From: Hypholoma sublateritium FD-334 SS-4 | Taxonomy: Eukaryota; Basidiomycota; Agaricomycetes; Agaricales; Strophariaceae | Assembly (NCBI GenBank): GCA_000827495.1 | Contig: KN817629.1 | Location: 1 to 64,000 of the forward strand | DNA: 64,000 nucleotides | Direction: 5' to 3' | Shown here: positions 11,439 to 23,793 of the stretch, one piece after another | How positions within the stretch are numbered: the stretch's first letter is position 1 | Layout of the letters: each line of letters opens with the position of its first letter | The notes under the pieces: generated by a model | Told to the model about the DNA's origin: nothing | Databases searched by the model: none | The model's input: only the letters and a program-made list of their open reading frames with translations | Made by a program: the position numbers and the translations under genes

Positions 11439-13540
11439 ATGAGCGTACAATTGACCGCCAGCCCTGGGCCAGATAAACATGGCTTATTCTCTGTCAATCC
11501 GTCGACAACAGTTACCGACGGCAGCGGAATCACCCCGCAGGTAAATAGCAACAGTACGACTGCACCAGAAAAAAATGGAGCGACGCACTCGAACAACGAC
11601 CCAGGAACGACGAAAATGAACGAAGAAATGAATATAAAGGACGAGGAAGAAGAAAATTCTCCGACAATAACAAAGAGAAAGCATGATGAGAGCATAGCTG
11701 AGGGAGAAGACGACTCGCAAACCTGTAAACGACTGAAACGAAGCGCCTCGGAACTGCAAGCATTAGAACGCGCTTTCCTTGCTACAACAGGTGTCCAACC
11801 CGAAGGACCGACTACTTGTGCGCCGCCGTGCGGGATCTCGTCCGGAAAGGAGAGCGAGCAAACTATTCCAGGTGCGATTTCTACCCCTCATTCAACAAAG
11901 GGCTTGTCCAAAAAATGTGTATCGCAGACCCGACAGGTGGCGAAGTGCTCACAGGTCAAGTGGATATCATGAAACAACCCACACCGCCAACTCAAGATGT
12001 CATAAGCAGTCAAGAAATCGGTTCCTTGAGCGTCTCAAGGTCGGCGTCAGAACAGCGGCCGCAAATTCCACTGTCTTTGGCTTCTCAGATATCAAAGTTG
12101 CTCGAATCGCGTACCGTATGCTCCAAAGTGCCTCAAGGGACAATGTCTCAATCGGCGTCTAGGCCTTCGTCGCTACCAAATTCCCAACCAGGCTCAAGGG
12201 TCAGCTCGCAGCCAGGTTCACGCGCAGGTACTCCCCAATCTTCAAGTGGTAGGCAACAACATGCCACATCATTTGCTGCCACGTATCGGTCGCCATTCGT
12301 GAGCCCTTCAGGTTTTCCTCAGCCAAAATTTGGACCTCCCCATGCGCCGCTCCAACAGAATTTCCTACCTCAGCATACTCAAACCTCACAATGGAGCAGT
12401 CAACATGTAATACCATGCACACCATTCTCACAGCCTATCCATCCGACGTTCGCTGGTCCCTTTCCTATGCTTCAAGCGGGCGAAGCGTACCTTCCGCCGC
12501 CATCATTTTTCCAGCGGCAAACCCCCGCTTTCCCCATCACTCTAAACTTCCGTACACTTCCTGATAGCCAACCCGCGAACCCGTCGCAAAAGGAAGCGGC
12601 ACCAGAATCCAAGTCGCGTAGTACGAGCGCCTCGACGTCAGCCATTTGTCCGCCGCGCTGCTCCGGCAGCCCGAAGGTACCCCCGCCAGCAGCGCCGTAT
12701 AAACGCTCCCCCTCCGCCGCGATCGAGCAGGCCGCCGACAAGATGGTCGAATTAATCCTTTCGACCAGCCAGCAGCGGAGTATAGAGGAGAGCGCCAAGT
12801 TCTCGGTAGAGCGCCAGGCATGGCACGCGGATAGCAAGCAGAAGACGCGCGAAATCAAGCGCCTGCGCCAGAGGATCGTGCATTTGGAACAGGTCGCCGC
12901 GCAGCATACCGCCGTGGAGCCTGCACCCGCCGTGGAGACTTCCCCCACTACGGTGGACGGCGTCCCCACTGCCGAAGCCGAGGTGAAGCGGTTGCAACTG
13001 GAGGTCGTCGCGCTGCAAGAGCGCATCGTGCACCTGACGACGCACGTCTCGCGACTGAAGGGCGTTGCTATCGAGAAGATGGCACTCGAAGCAACGGTGC
13101 GCACTCTCCAATCGGCGAATCTCGACCAGGACGCGCGGCTGGCGACGCACCGGGCGCGCCGCGAGGACAGCACGGAGAAGATGTTGCGGCACAAGACGCG
13201 CGCGGACGCGGCGGTGCGCCAGCTCAAGGCGAAGGACGCGCGAATCGCGGAGCTGGAGCGCGCGGTGGAGGCAGCGGAGGTCCGCGGGCAGGCGGCGCGT
13301 GCGGAACTTGAGGTGAGTAATGCACGGCTGGCGGAGGTACAGGATGGTGCATCGGACGCTCACGCGCGTATTTTGGTACTTGAAGACACTGCCGCCCAGC
13401 GCGCCATCTACATAGACGACCTTGAAGATAGCTGTGCACAAGTAGCGGAAGCACTGATGGGACTGGAGATTGAACAGCATGAGAATACCCTAGCGCAGAT
13501 GGGCTCGCCGCCCCGAACGAGCGATTCGTCTGGCGACTGA
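11439..13540 (+). CDS. Low-complexity nuclear-type protein with C-terminal coiled coil
   Basis: Two exons, 11439-11871 and 11937-13540, joined by a 65-nt intron (GTGCGA to CGACAG); a second acceptor at 11927 would also keep frame. About 678 residues. The first part is acidic and Ser/Thr-rich, with a basic cluster KRLKRSASELQALERAF that looks like a nuclear signal plus a helix resembling helix 1 of a homeodomain, although no complete homeodomain with a WFxNRR helix follows. The middle is Pro/Ser/Gln-rich. From about residue 430 to the end are long heptad-like helices (IKRLRQRIVHLEQVA, KRLQLEVVALQERIVHL), so a coiled coil is very likely. I do not recognise the family. An alternative start at 11382 adds 19 residues. 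Confidence 0.7.
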
Positions 13541-14228
13541 ATGGAAGATTCCCCCACATTTTTTGCTACCTGACTTCTATAGTCATCCTACTCAACTAGC
13601 TGGGCATCATATACCACGGGCCTCAGGCCGAAACGCGCTCCCCGACGCATCCCACAACAATTTGAAATTATTGGCATCCTCCTTGCACTTTCCGAAGCGG
13701 CATCTATGTAAAAGGAGAACAGTGAGCATTATGTTTTGTACTTCGTTCCCATCTTCTAAGTACTGACAGGTTGGTGTAGCCTTGCTGAAAGGAAAATAGT
13801 TGTATTATTACCTGGCATGGAATAAAGCTAGAATTGGAAATTCGCTGTCAATACGTTTGTTGGGGACTTGACGAAGAGCACGCTGAAAATATTGCGAGAA
13901 TGTCCTGTCGATTTCTACGTAATTTTTTCTTTCTACATGAAATTGCATTATGTGTTCTCTTCAAGATCTTCCTATGACCTGATCAATCTACTGGGAACGC
14001 CCCTGGCCGGGAGCCAGGCGGACGCGTCGTGGATGACGAAGCCGAACATTCCCACGACGCTCCATCTATACCCGAAACAAAATTTGTCCCTTGACCAGTG
14101 ACTAGACACCTCTCCAGGACATCCACAGCGTCCTCTAGTAGTCTTACCGACCGCCTTCAACCCCCACGTCTTCCACGGCCGAAAGATAGTCGTTCAAAGA
14201 CATCAAAAAGCCGAATTCGACACTTAAC
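13541..14228. other. Intergenic, upstream of TOM70
   Basis: AT-rich 3' region of the coiled-coil gene, then the promoter of TOM70. No gene seen. Confidence 0.6.
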
Positions 14229-16646
14229 ATGGCACCTATAAACGCCAGTGACGCAGCATCAACCTCCGTGCTTGAGCGCGTGCAGGACTTTGTCGGCGAG
14301 CACAAGAAGGCCATCCTCATTGCGACCGCGGCGGCGGTCGTCACCGGAGCTGGTGTAGCGTACTACGCTTCGACATCAACAGCGCCGCGCAAGCCAGACG
14401 GCGAGGGTGCTGACGGTAAGCTCAAGAAGAAGAAGACGGGCAGCCGTGGTGCTCGCAAGAGCTCGAAAGAAAAGGAGAAGAAGTCCGACGGACCCATACT
14501 GGAGGAACGGAAGCCCAAGCAGGATGGCGCGACGGTCGAGGATGTTGGTGCGTGCTGCGGTATTTTGACGACATGCTGAGCTCAATTGCTGCATGTAGCT
14601 GAAGACGACTACGAGAAATTGTCCGCGGAGCAAGTGCTCGCTCTCCCGGAGGAGGTGAGCCATCCTCCAACTCGTATATATCCCCACTTCAGCTTGCTTG
14701 CTTCCCTTCGATTACAACCGTTTTTTGCAATTCCATATCCTGACACTACATCCTAGACACGCGCCAAAATTGCCTCAAGTTTCAAGACAAAAGGTAACGC
14801 TGCGTACCAGGCCCGGGACTTCACCGCTGCCGCCGACCTCTATACGCGTGCTGTCCAGCTGTCACCCCGCGAACCCGTGTTCTACAGCAACCGCGCAGCT
14901 TGTAAGTGCACTGCCTAACTGTACGCGTAGATTATTTACACGTGAATGACGATAGGCTATATCAACATGACACCGCCAAAATTCGATCTTGTCCTAGAGG
15001 ACTGCAACGCGGCACTAAACCTCGACAAAAAATACCTCAAGGCACTCAACAGGCGCGCGATGGCGTACGAGGGGCTCGAAAAGTGGGAAGATGCGCTCAG
15101 GGATTTCACTGCCGCCACGATTCTTGATCGCTTCCAGAACCAGGGCACAGCAAACTCGGTGGAGCGCGTGCTCAAGGTTCTATCGGCACAAAAGGCCAAG
15201 GAAATCATTGAGGTATGTGTCTGCCAGCTTGAATTATTGCATGCTAACACATACTCGCTCAGAACCGTCAACCAAGACTGCCCTCATATACCTTCATCTC
15301 CGCGTACTTCGCGGCTTTCCGACCCCGCAAGTTTTGGTTCATTGCTTTGTCCTAACTCTTACTAAACGATAGATATCCATCAGGCCCGCATCCCACTCTC
15401 CCAGAAGAGCCCAGTCAAGGTGACCAGACTCTACTTTTGGCCCTGCAGGCCCTCGATGCCTCGGACTACGCCCATGCAGTGACTTTTGTCAACGAGGCAC
15501 TCGAGCAGGGCATCTCGTCGGATGGCAGTCGCGCAGAAGCTTTGAACTTGCGGGGAACGTTCAAGTGCGTAGTTTTGCTTCCGTTGCTGGCGTTTCGGGC
15601 TGACGGTGGGACAGGTTCTTGACGGGTGAGATTCTCAGCGCCAAGGTCGACTTTGAGGAATCCGTCGCGCTCGTGCCGGGCTTTACGCAAAGTCTGGTCA
15701 AGATCGCTAGTGTACATATGGAGCAGGGCGACCCGCAGCAGACGTTCGAGTGCTTCGAGAAGGCAATTGCGAGCAACAGCGAGGACCCGGACATCTACTA
15801 CCATCGTGGGCAAGGTACGTATATTCTATTTCTCAGCTGCCGGTTTATTGACATCTGGGCGGACAGTTCTGTTCATCATGAACGAATTCGCGGACGCGGC
15901 GACGAACTATACCAAGAGCTCGGAGCTCGACGACACGTTTGTGTTCAGTCACATTCAGCTTGCCGTCGCGCAGTACAAGATGGGCGACCTTGCTAAGAGC
16001 ATGGCGACGTTCCGTCGCACGCTGCGTCAGTTCCCCAACAGGAGCGAGCCGAGCAACTACTAGTGCGTACTGCATCCTGCGCGTCTCTAACCCCGCTGAA
16101 TTGCGATGCAGCGGTGAACTGCTCTTAGACCAAGGCCGCTTCGAGGATGCGGTGGAGAAGTTCGACAAAGCGATCGAGCTCGAGAAACTCAAGTACGTCT
16201 CACCCTTCGGGGTGCTCCACATCACTTACAGGTCATGCTCAGGTCACCACCGAATGTACTCTCGCTCGTGAACAAGGGCCTCGCGCTGTACCAGTGGAAG
16301 CAGGACATCGGCGCGGCAGAACGCTGCTGCCATGAAGCGCTGCGCGTCGACGCAGAGTGCGAGGCGGCGGTCGCGACGCTCGCGCAGTTAAGCTTGCAGC
16401 AGGCGAAGATCCCCGAGGCAGTGAAGATGTTCGAGCGCCAGGCGGACCTCGCGCGCAGCGAACCCGAGCTGATCAACGCGCTGACCTATCAATACGTGCG
16501 TCGCGATTTACCTCTTATTCTCCCTGCATGTCTGCTGACGCTGGCGGATTCTGCAGGCGACTGGCGCGCAGGTCGCGTTTTTGCACGACTATCCCGACAT
16601 GGCGGCGCAGCTCAGCCAGATCGCGACGGGCATGGGGCCTGCATAG
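14229..16646 (+). CDS. TOM70: Mitochondrial outer-membrane import receptor Tom70
   Basis: Eleven exons: 14229-14547, 14599-14654, 14757-14901, 14956-15212, 15263-15330, 15373-15564, 15615-15814, 15867-16062, 16112-16192, 16243-16495, 16557-16646; 618 residues, close to the yeast protein (617). Tom70 sits in the outer membrane with its TPR domain in the cytosol and receives chaperone-bound carrier precursors for the TOM complex. An N-terminal anchor (HKKAILIATAAAVVTGAGVA, about residues 25-45) is followed by a Lys/Glu-rich linker. TPR units begin with AKIASSFKTKGNAAYQARDF and YTRAVQLSPREPVFYSNRAA, the Hsp70/Hsp90-tail clamp type. The middle has the family-typical PSYTFISAYFAAFRPRK, and further TPRs continue to the C-terminus. 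All splice phases agree across ten introns. Confidence 0.95.
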
Positions 16647-17558
16647 ATCAGACCGCCGGAAACGATAAGGACCACCGCCTAATACCGCCCACCGTTGCCT
16701 GTTCGCCACCTTACGCATACATACCGACCTACTACATACTCCTACAGCCCAGTGCGGCACCGCAAAAGTACGATCCGCCTTGCGCTTGCCGCGGCCTCAC
16801 CGCCACTGCCCTCCGGCTGAGCTGCCGGACACGCGGCCTCTTTAATTTAAACCCTCCCCCGCGCTGTGCTCGAACACCTCGCCTACACATTACGTTCATG
16901 TTTTCGTCTCGCTCTTCATTTCTTATTCCCCTGTTCTTTTTTCATTTGCACCCTTATGTCATTTATGATTTAATCGCCGGCATTCGTGTCTTATTTAAGT
17001 ACTCCAATGACGACCCCCACCACTCACCGCACACAGACCGCAGCGCTGGCTCGGTATCTCAGTTGCTCGATTAGATTTTAGATTGGGTGTCATACCAAGC
17101 CGAAGGTGGCGTGCTCTGTGGCGAACAGTCATGTCTGGCTACTGAATAGCGCGTTCTGCATGAATGGCCCTCGATTTTTCTTCAGACCCCATTCCGTTGC
17201 CTCTTAAGATCTCACGTTTGGCGGATACGGATTGACTGCCTCACGATTGGGCGATAGCTCGGATAGCTGCCGGTGAAAGCAGAATAACCTTATCGCAAGC
17301 GCTATTTAAGTTACTGGCTCTTTTTAGTGAACGGGATGCATTCCTGTAGAATTTGCACGAATGACTTTGGTACCCTATACTTTTAATGGTGGTTGGAATA
17401 TTTGTATAGGCGGCGCGGAGGAAATTGGTCGGGGTTTGAACAGGGCATGATGCTCGCATCCAATAATCTGCTTCCTTCCTCCACGCAGAGTCTAATCGTC
17501 GCTCTTCGTATAAGACCCAAAGAGTGTGTTCTAGTGCATCTCTTACTCGTTCGCCATA
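16647..17558. other. Intergenic between TOM70 and the EOS1-like gene
   Basis: Pyrimidine-rich 3' region of TOM70, then a plain spacer and the promoter of the next gene. Nothing else supported. Confidence 0.6.
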
Positions 17559-18976
17559 ATGACAATTACTTTGCAGGTTCCCGCCGCCAAAACCCATGTT
17601 TCGAGCGCGACAACGCAGAACAAGGAACCAGTGATTTATCACTGCACCTTCACAAGCGACGTTCCACTAGCTGAAGTACCCGCGAACGACGCAGGAGCCC
17701 TACTTTCGAAAGACGTCCTAAGACTACAGGCACAGACCGCATCATCATCTACATTGCCACCGCCGCCGAAAGCAAACCGGAATCTGACATCGCGGAAGCG
17801 GTCATCGTCAGCACAGTCGTTGTCCAAGCCCATCGCAACCTCGCGCTCTACCACATTTCTCGCGTACAAATCCACCTCTTCACCACGCCTACCTGCTTTC
17901 CAGACGCCACCGCCGTCATACGCAGAGACCGCCACGACAATATCCATGAACTCCGATACCGGGGACGACGATGACGTGATATACACCGCGCGTTTCGATA
18001 GTAGCGCACGGACGCCGCGGGGCAGCTCGCAGAGCCTGCGTAACCGCATATTTGGCATGGCGTCAACGCACGCGCAGCCAGCGCGTACCCGCGACAAGCT
18101 GATATCGACGACCCCGGGTGCGCTGTGCGCCGGCGAGACGGAGACGGAGACGGACGAGCCGGTACGTGGCTTTTGCGTCTGTGCGCGCCGAAGTTCTTAC
18201 AGCTGCGCAGTCTCGCCACCTGCCGACTGCGCGCATCGTTCCTTCCTCCGGGCTTATTGTGCCACCAACGTCGCTCGAACGCGGTCTCACACCGTTACTC
18301 TTCGAATTTGCGCGATTCCTCTCTATCGTTCCTGCTGTATTCGGCACGCTCTACAATGCGTATCACGTCCTCTATCCGCCTAGCGGAGATGGCGCGCCGC
18401 GCCCGCCCCCGCAGCGCGTCGATTTCTTCGTGTCTGCTCTCTGGGTACGTCCCCCGCCGCCCCGTTGAGACCCATGCTCACCTTATGCAGTCGATCCTCA
18501 CGGGCTATCAGTGCCTGGCACTCGCGACGGGGCTGCTCGGGCGGTGGCGCCTCTACTACCCGCCGCTTGCGACGCTCGTGCGCCTCCTCGCGCTGCAAGG
18601 CATCTGCTGGCCCGCGACGCACCTCACGCTCACCGTGCTCGGCCACGCGGCGCGCCCCGTCATCACATGGGCCGCGATTGGGACGACGACGTGCATGAGT
18701 CGCAGTGTACAGCTATGGGTCACGAGTAACCTCTGGTGGGAGCGCGACGCGGGCGCGGGAGCAGGCGCCAGCAGCGCACCGGGGCCTGCGGTGGGCGAGC
18801 GGCGCCGTGGATGGCGCCGGTGGGGCGGGGGTGGTGCGTGGGGTGGTCGGCGATGGGACTGGCGCGAGGTCGGTGTACAGTGCGCTCTGCCTGCTGGGAT
18901 CGTATACGTTGTGACGGCGTGGGCAGAGCAGCTGCGTCGTGAGTGGGAGCTCGCCGCATGTACGCGGGAGTGTTGA
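17559..18976 (+). CDS. EOS1: EOS1-like multi-pass membrane protein (N-glycosylation related)
   Basis: Three exons: 17559-18161, 18211-18444, 18491-18976; 440 residues. The first 200 residues are Ser/Thr/Pro-rich and disordered. The remainder holds the conserved membrane core: FLSIVPAVFGTLYNAYHVLY, then ILTGYQCLALATGLLGRW, YYPPLATLVRLLALQGICWP and TWAAIGTTTCMSRSVQLWVT, giving about four spans plus a last one near ALPAGIVYVVTAWA. I recall this core from the fungal EOS1 family, ER membrane proteins linked to N-glycosylation and oxidative-stress tolerance in yeast. A Gly/Arg-rich insert (about residues 360-400) before the last span looks lineage-specific. The assignment rests on remembered family motifs, so the biochemical role is uncertain. 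Confidence 0.72.
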
Positions 18977-20672
18977 CGGTATGATAATCTCATTCATATT
19001 CATTCCCCCTTCCCGGCTTCCCTTTTCTTGAGGTTGATGCGCATTCTTACATGCCCCGGAGCGTTGTGTAACTTATTTGTTAAAAGTACTGGTATCTGCT
19101 ATCTCGTTGATTATGAGCCCTTAGATCTTACTACATATGCGTCTTCTACTGTTACGTCGGTTTTCATTTATGTATCTCATCGGCATTATATGCAAGTCGT
19201 CACGGAACAATTCGAGGGTATTCCGTTCAAGGTGAAGCATCGACGTACAAAAATAATCCAGATATTCATGCGCACGCATTGAACTCAAACATCGGATCTA
19301 CAATACTCCTTCTCGTACGGCGCCAGAGAAAAAAAAATGCTGCGCGTGTCCGAGAAGAAATACTCAACGCAGAGTTTGATGATGGCGCGTCTGTCTCGTC
19401 AGCCACAATCCCTACTCCTTTCTTTTCAGTCAACCAGCAACCTGACAGTATATGCTTCCTGTCGCGGTACGAATCCAATGAAATCACGCCAGAGTGAGCG
19501 CGAAGGAGACAAATTACTTCCAAGAGTTCAAATGACAAAGTAATGGGGTCCCCTCTAATATATGTTCCTTAACCCGTGCAACCTCTTGTGTGTATTATCT
19601 TGCGCTGACTATGCACTACTGCTTGACTCACTCATACCATTTTATTACTGTTTAATTATTACAGGCATTACCACTAGTTGAAGCTTAAGATCTAACTGAC
19701 TCATTGTATCGTACAATGCCGCAGAAATATTATGCCGCCTGGCAGGAATTTACCTTTGGTGTCGATGGCAGTGATTGTGACATGGAGTTGTGTGTGTGAC
19801 CAATCGGGAAACAATATCCTAATCGGGTAGGTGCAAGGTCTTCCGTCTCTCGTTTATTTCCAAACGGTCAAAAGCGCCTACCCAGTAAGTGCATAACATT
19901 GCCTTTACTTTTCTCGGTATATTCTCCGAAATATCCATTCCCATCGTCATTTGTTGATCATCCGGATACTGGGCAAACGGTTTCCAACTAACTTCCATCA
20001 ACTTCCATCTTAAACTACTACCATCCTTGTATAGGTTGGTGTTAGTAACCCTGACAATACCTCCTATTCAGATATCATGTTATCATTCTCGTTAAAGGCC
20101 TATTTTTTTTAGTCTGGGTAATTGATGGCAAAATAATCCTCTGTAACTCGCCAATAGGCAACTTCAGAGGTAATTTTGTTGCGCTGTGTTCAGTTGTTTC
20201 ATAATCTTTTCCGCTCATGATCCCTGGACACCATCTTTTACACCGGATAACAATGGTCCGTTTTATTTACTGCCTCGACGGAGTATTTTTGCTTACGTTG
20301 CATCGTGAGTTGGGCCATTGCCGGCTTCCCATAAAATGGTTTATGAACTACTTGCACTTTGGGTAGCACGGATCAAATACTAGTCTGCTAAATATTCCTA
20401 AAGCTCCCCGACGGGATATTGGCAGTCTTGGGGCAGTGTGCACTGTTGATAATCATTATTCTGATATATCAACGGATATTCTGTCACTTGGATCCCAGCT
20501 GGCAGCAACTGAATCAGATGATATGCTGTACGTACTACGCTGATACGCAATGTGCATGTGCTCATAAGCAGACGGAAATCATGGCACATAGCACACAACT
20601 CACTTGCGGGTCCTTCAACCCTTATTTTCTACCAGCTTTACGATTTGATCGTCTGCACTCTGCCAGCCTATT
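18977..20672. other. Intergenic AT-rich spacer
   Basis: Only short, unsupported open frames on both strands. The last few hundred bases should contain the promoter of the surface protein gene. Confidence 0.55.
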
Positions 20673-22100
20673 ATGAGCGGCGCGCCCCCCTTACATTATT
20701 CAAGAATCGCTGTCGTGGATGACACCGACCCCTCCATGGTCTTTACCGGGGCATGGAACCATGATCAAGGAATATCGGGGATTGCCACGCCGCACGAGGA
20801 GGAGGCAATGGGCCCGGCCTACAACAACACGGCGACATCTACCATATACAATACTTCACGCTTTCAATTCGATTTCAGTGGTGCGTACAAATGGCCACTG
20901 TGCATTTCATCCTTAGGCGTCTAATTTTTTGTGTTGGTATAGGCACATATATCAAGATAATGGGAGGGATTAACTTTGAGCCTACCAACACGACATTCGC
21001 ATCGTGTCTCATCGACGGGGCTGTCGTCTCGAACGTGTCAAGCGTGAATGTAGTGGGGACAAACGGGAATACGTTATGCGCTAGTTCGTCGCTCTCCGAT
21101 AGTCACCATACCCTGTCGATCGACCTCGGCCTTGGAAGTATAGGCATGTATATGCCCGCAGCTGGGGCAAACGGCGCGCCAAATTGCCTTTGGATAGACT
21201 CAGTGCTATATGTCCCTACTGCAACCGTAGCTATGGACGAAGTCCCGGCTCTGATAGTGTACCCTGATGACACGAGCCTGGAGTACTTGCCGCGTGGATC
21301 ATGGGATACCATTCCGACGACATTCAAGTCTCCAATACTAACTAATCAGCCAAATGCAAACATTACATTCATGTTTAATGGTGCGTACAAACACTAGTAC
21401 TGTATTTCATGTCTGGCCTAACTAGATATTTCGCCATACCTTTTTGTCAGGCACTTCGGTGAACTACTATGGACACCTTACTGGCAAATCCGGTGCTAAT
21501 AATACAACTGCTGCATTCACCATTGATGGCCAAAGTCCATCTCAGCAAGTTCCTCTGGTTAGTTGGAATCTCTCCTCCACCCCGGCAAATACGCCAATAT
21601 TCCAGTCAGGACCCCTTCCAGAGGGGCAGCATACCCTGACTGTTGTATACCAGGGAAATTCATCGACTGCTGCATTATCCCTTGAGAGTATCATATTCCA
21701 GACTAGTCCTCTTGACACCTCAATTACAAATATCACCAGGATCAGTCCTACTTCTACACCCAGTCCAAGTTCGAGCGAAATTTCCAGAAAGAGCAACTCA
21801 GAAGTGGTGGGTGTCGTCGCAGGTATCTTCGGGGGATTCGCTGCTGCAATTATAGGCGCCACTGTTCTATTTTTTCTGCGACGCTGGAGAAAGAAAAAAG
21901 ATCAAGTACGTACCCGACAGGGAACAGTCAACCCCTTGCAATTCATTAGCAGTTTGTTCGCATCTTCGGCCACCGTCATTACTCCATTCTCTTCCAATTA
22001 TCAGCAGTCAGACAGCGACAGCGTGTCATGGACTGCAAATACCACTGGCCGGACCTCAAGAAGAAAAGTAACGGAATATCCGCCGACATACGCTCCTTGA
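20673..22100 (+). CDS. Single-pass surface protein with two beta-sandwich-like ectodomain halves
   Basis: Three exons: 20673-20880, 20943-21380, 21451-22100; 431 residues. The ectodomain has two similar halves; each begins with an aromatic/acidic strand (VDDTDPSMVFTGAWN in the first) and includes a strand after an FxFNG/FDFSGT turn at which an intron falls in both cases. Many N-x-S/T sites are present. A clear membrane helix follows (VVGVVAGIFGGFAAAIIGAT then RRWRKKK as stop-transfer), then a Ser-rich cytoplasmic tail ending YPPTYAP, a PY-like motif. This architecture is very common in Agaricomycetes and has no assigned function. No cleavable signal peptide is visible at the chosen Met, so the start could lie in an unrecognised upstream exon. 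Confidence 0.85.
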
Positions 22101-22813
22101 CCCCATCATGTGTACTATATTGCGCGAGCGCCATTCCCTAATTATTTTTGTTCCCTGGAATTGTTGTTCATTATGATCGGTACTTAGTCTTAGTATCTAT
22201 CATTTTGCTGACCGTCGGTCTAGAGGTTGGCTTATTGTCGGTGCATAGTCAATACGTAGTAATTTCCGTGCCTTCCTTGTATTAGCTTGGTAGCCATTGC
22301 TGTAGAGCACATTATTTAAATATGTAACAAAAATGATTAATGAGGTCGGCGGCGCCGTGTTGAACGACCTGTCCTTAATATCTATTTATAGTTGTCGCGT
22401 TACAGTCGCGTCGCGCACTCGCAACTCGGACGCGACCTGACGCGATTCTATCTAGCCACAGTACGATTTCTATGGTAGAAAACACATTGCGCTTGTAAAT
22501 TCGGGATTTTCTTTACAGAGCATTGATACCTTTATGTAGTTATTAACCTATGCTGAGGCAGAAACGTTAGCGTCGGAGCAAGCGCTCCGCAGAGTCTGAA
22601 TGTTTGAACACTTACAAAGCACTTCCGGATTCCAAACCCACGTCGAGTCATATATTCCATATATTCATAGGCCGCAGATATCTACATTTGTATGTCACTA
22701 AGCACGGCCAAATAAAGTACGACACCATGCTGTCGTATTTAAATGGGCGTGCGTAGTCCTGAAACATCCATCTACTAGTTCAGAATCATAGTTCATCCCA
22801 TTGTCACTCTCCA
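22101..22813. other. Intergenic
   Basis: 3' region of the surface protein gene and promoter of the VOC gene. It includes a patch rich in CGCG (about 22390-22450). No gene seen. Confidence 0.55.
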
Positions 22814-23384
22814 ATGCCCCTCCACCACATCAGCCTCAACGTCGCAGACATTGACGAAGCCCGCGAGTTCTATCTCGCTGCTCTCAAACCGCTCGGATAC
22901 AAACTGGCAATGTCCTTCCAAGAGGGCAAAGTGCTAGGATTCGGCGTCGGATGGAGCTATGACTTTTGGCTCGCAAGCTGCGACGCGGAAAACGCCAAAG
23001 GCGAAAAGAAGAGCACCGAGCCTACCGGACCAACCCACATTGCGTTTGCCGCGTCGAATCGGGAGCAAGTGCGCAAATTCTATGAGGCCGCAATGTAAGC
23101 TTAGCCGCCGACCTCTGACGCGTACTAATGCGGGGACGCTGATGAGTATCGCCACCTGCAGTGCTGCCGGTGGAAAATGTAACGGCCCACCTGGACTGCG
23201 TCCCGAGTATCTTGCAACATATTATGGAGCGTTTGTACTTGACCCAGACGGAAGAAATCTTGAAGCCGTGTGCCTCAAGCCAGGATTCATTGCGGACTCG
23301 TGGGGACTGGCTGGCTGGAGCGCAGCGTTGGCAGTGGTTGGAGCCGTCGGTGGTGGGATCGCACAGTGGACCGGATGGATTTGA
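22814..23384 (+). CDS. VOC-superfamily (glyoxalase/bleomycin-resistance/dioxygenase fold) protein
   Basis: Exons 22814-23094 and 23162-23384; 167 residues. The start MPLHHISLNVADIDEAREFY is the usual first beta-alpha unit with the metal-ligand His. HIAFAA gives the second-module strand, and YYGAFVLDPDGRNLEAVC is the typical closing strand with a Glu ligand. Small one-module VOC enzymes of this type dimerise and bind a divalent metal; the substrate is not predictable. Unusually, after the normal end there is a hydrophobic stretch of about 25 residues (WSAALAVVGAVGGGIAQWTG) that could be a tail anchor. Confidence 0.88.
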
Positions 23385-23793
23385 GCAAAAGGCCAACGAT
23401 GTTAAGACAACACTCTCTTCAAAAGCGCTTCGAAAGCTATTCAACGCTCTTCAAGACCTGCGTAGGAATTGCCTAGAATTGCGTCAGCGTGCATGAAAAA
23501 AGTTCTTTAGCACTCTGTGTGTTCAAGAGAATCTGCGTTTTCTAGAATCAATTATTTCGATACTTGAGCTTTGCCTGAAGGCGAATCCTATCCTTCATCG
23601 GTACAAGTCTATCCGACCATGTGTCAATCGCTTCTTCAAAGAACATCAACGTTGAACGTTGAACGTTGAGTTTCAGCTGAGTTTTGGTGGGCGTGGGATG
23701 AATTGATGCTGTGCAGGAGCGGGAAGCGGCCACGTGACGTGCGCCCATGGGTTGACGCCATTGCCACTGGGCTCCAGAAGCTGAACGCCAACA
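23385..23793. other. Short intergenic spacer
   Basis: Contains a small tandem repeat of AACGTTG units at about 23645-23668 and the promoter of the Rho gene. Nothing else supported. Confidence 0.5.

Noticed and set aside
12472..13480. Minus-strand open frames opposite the coiled-coil gene
   Set aside because: Antisense shadows of a GC-rich coding exon with no domain signature.
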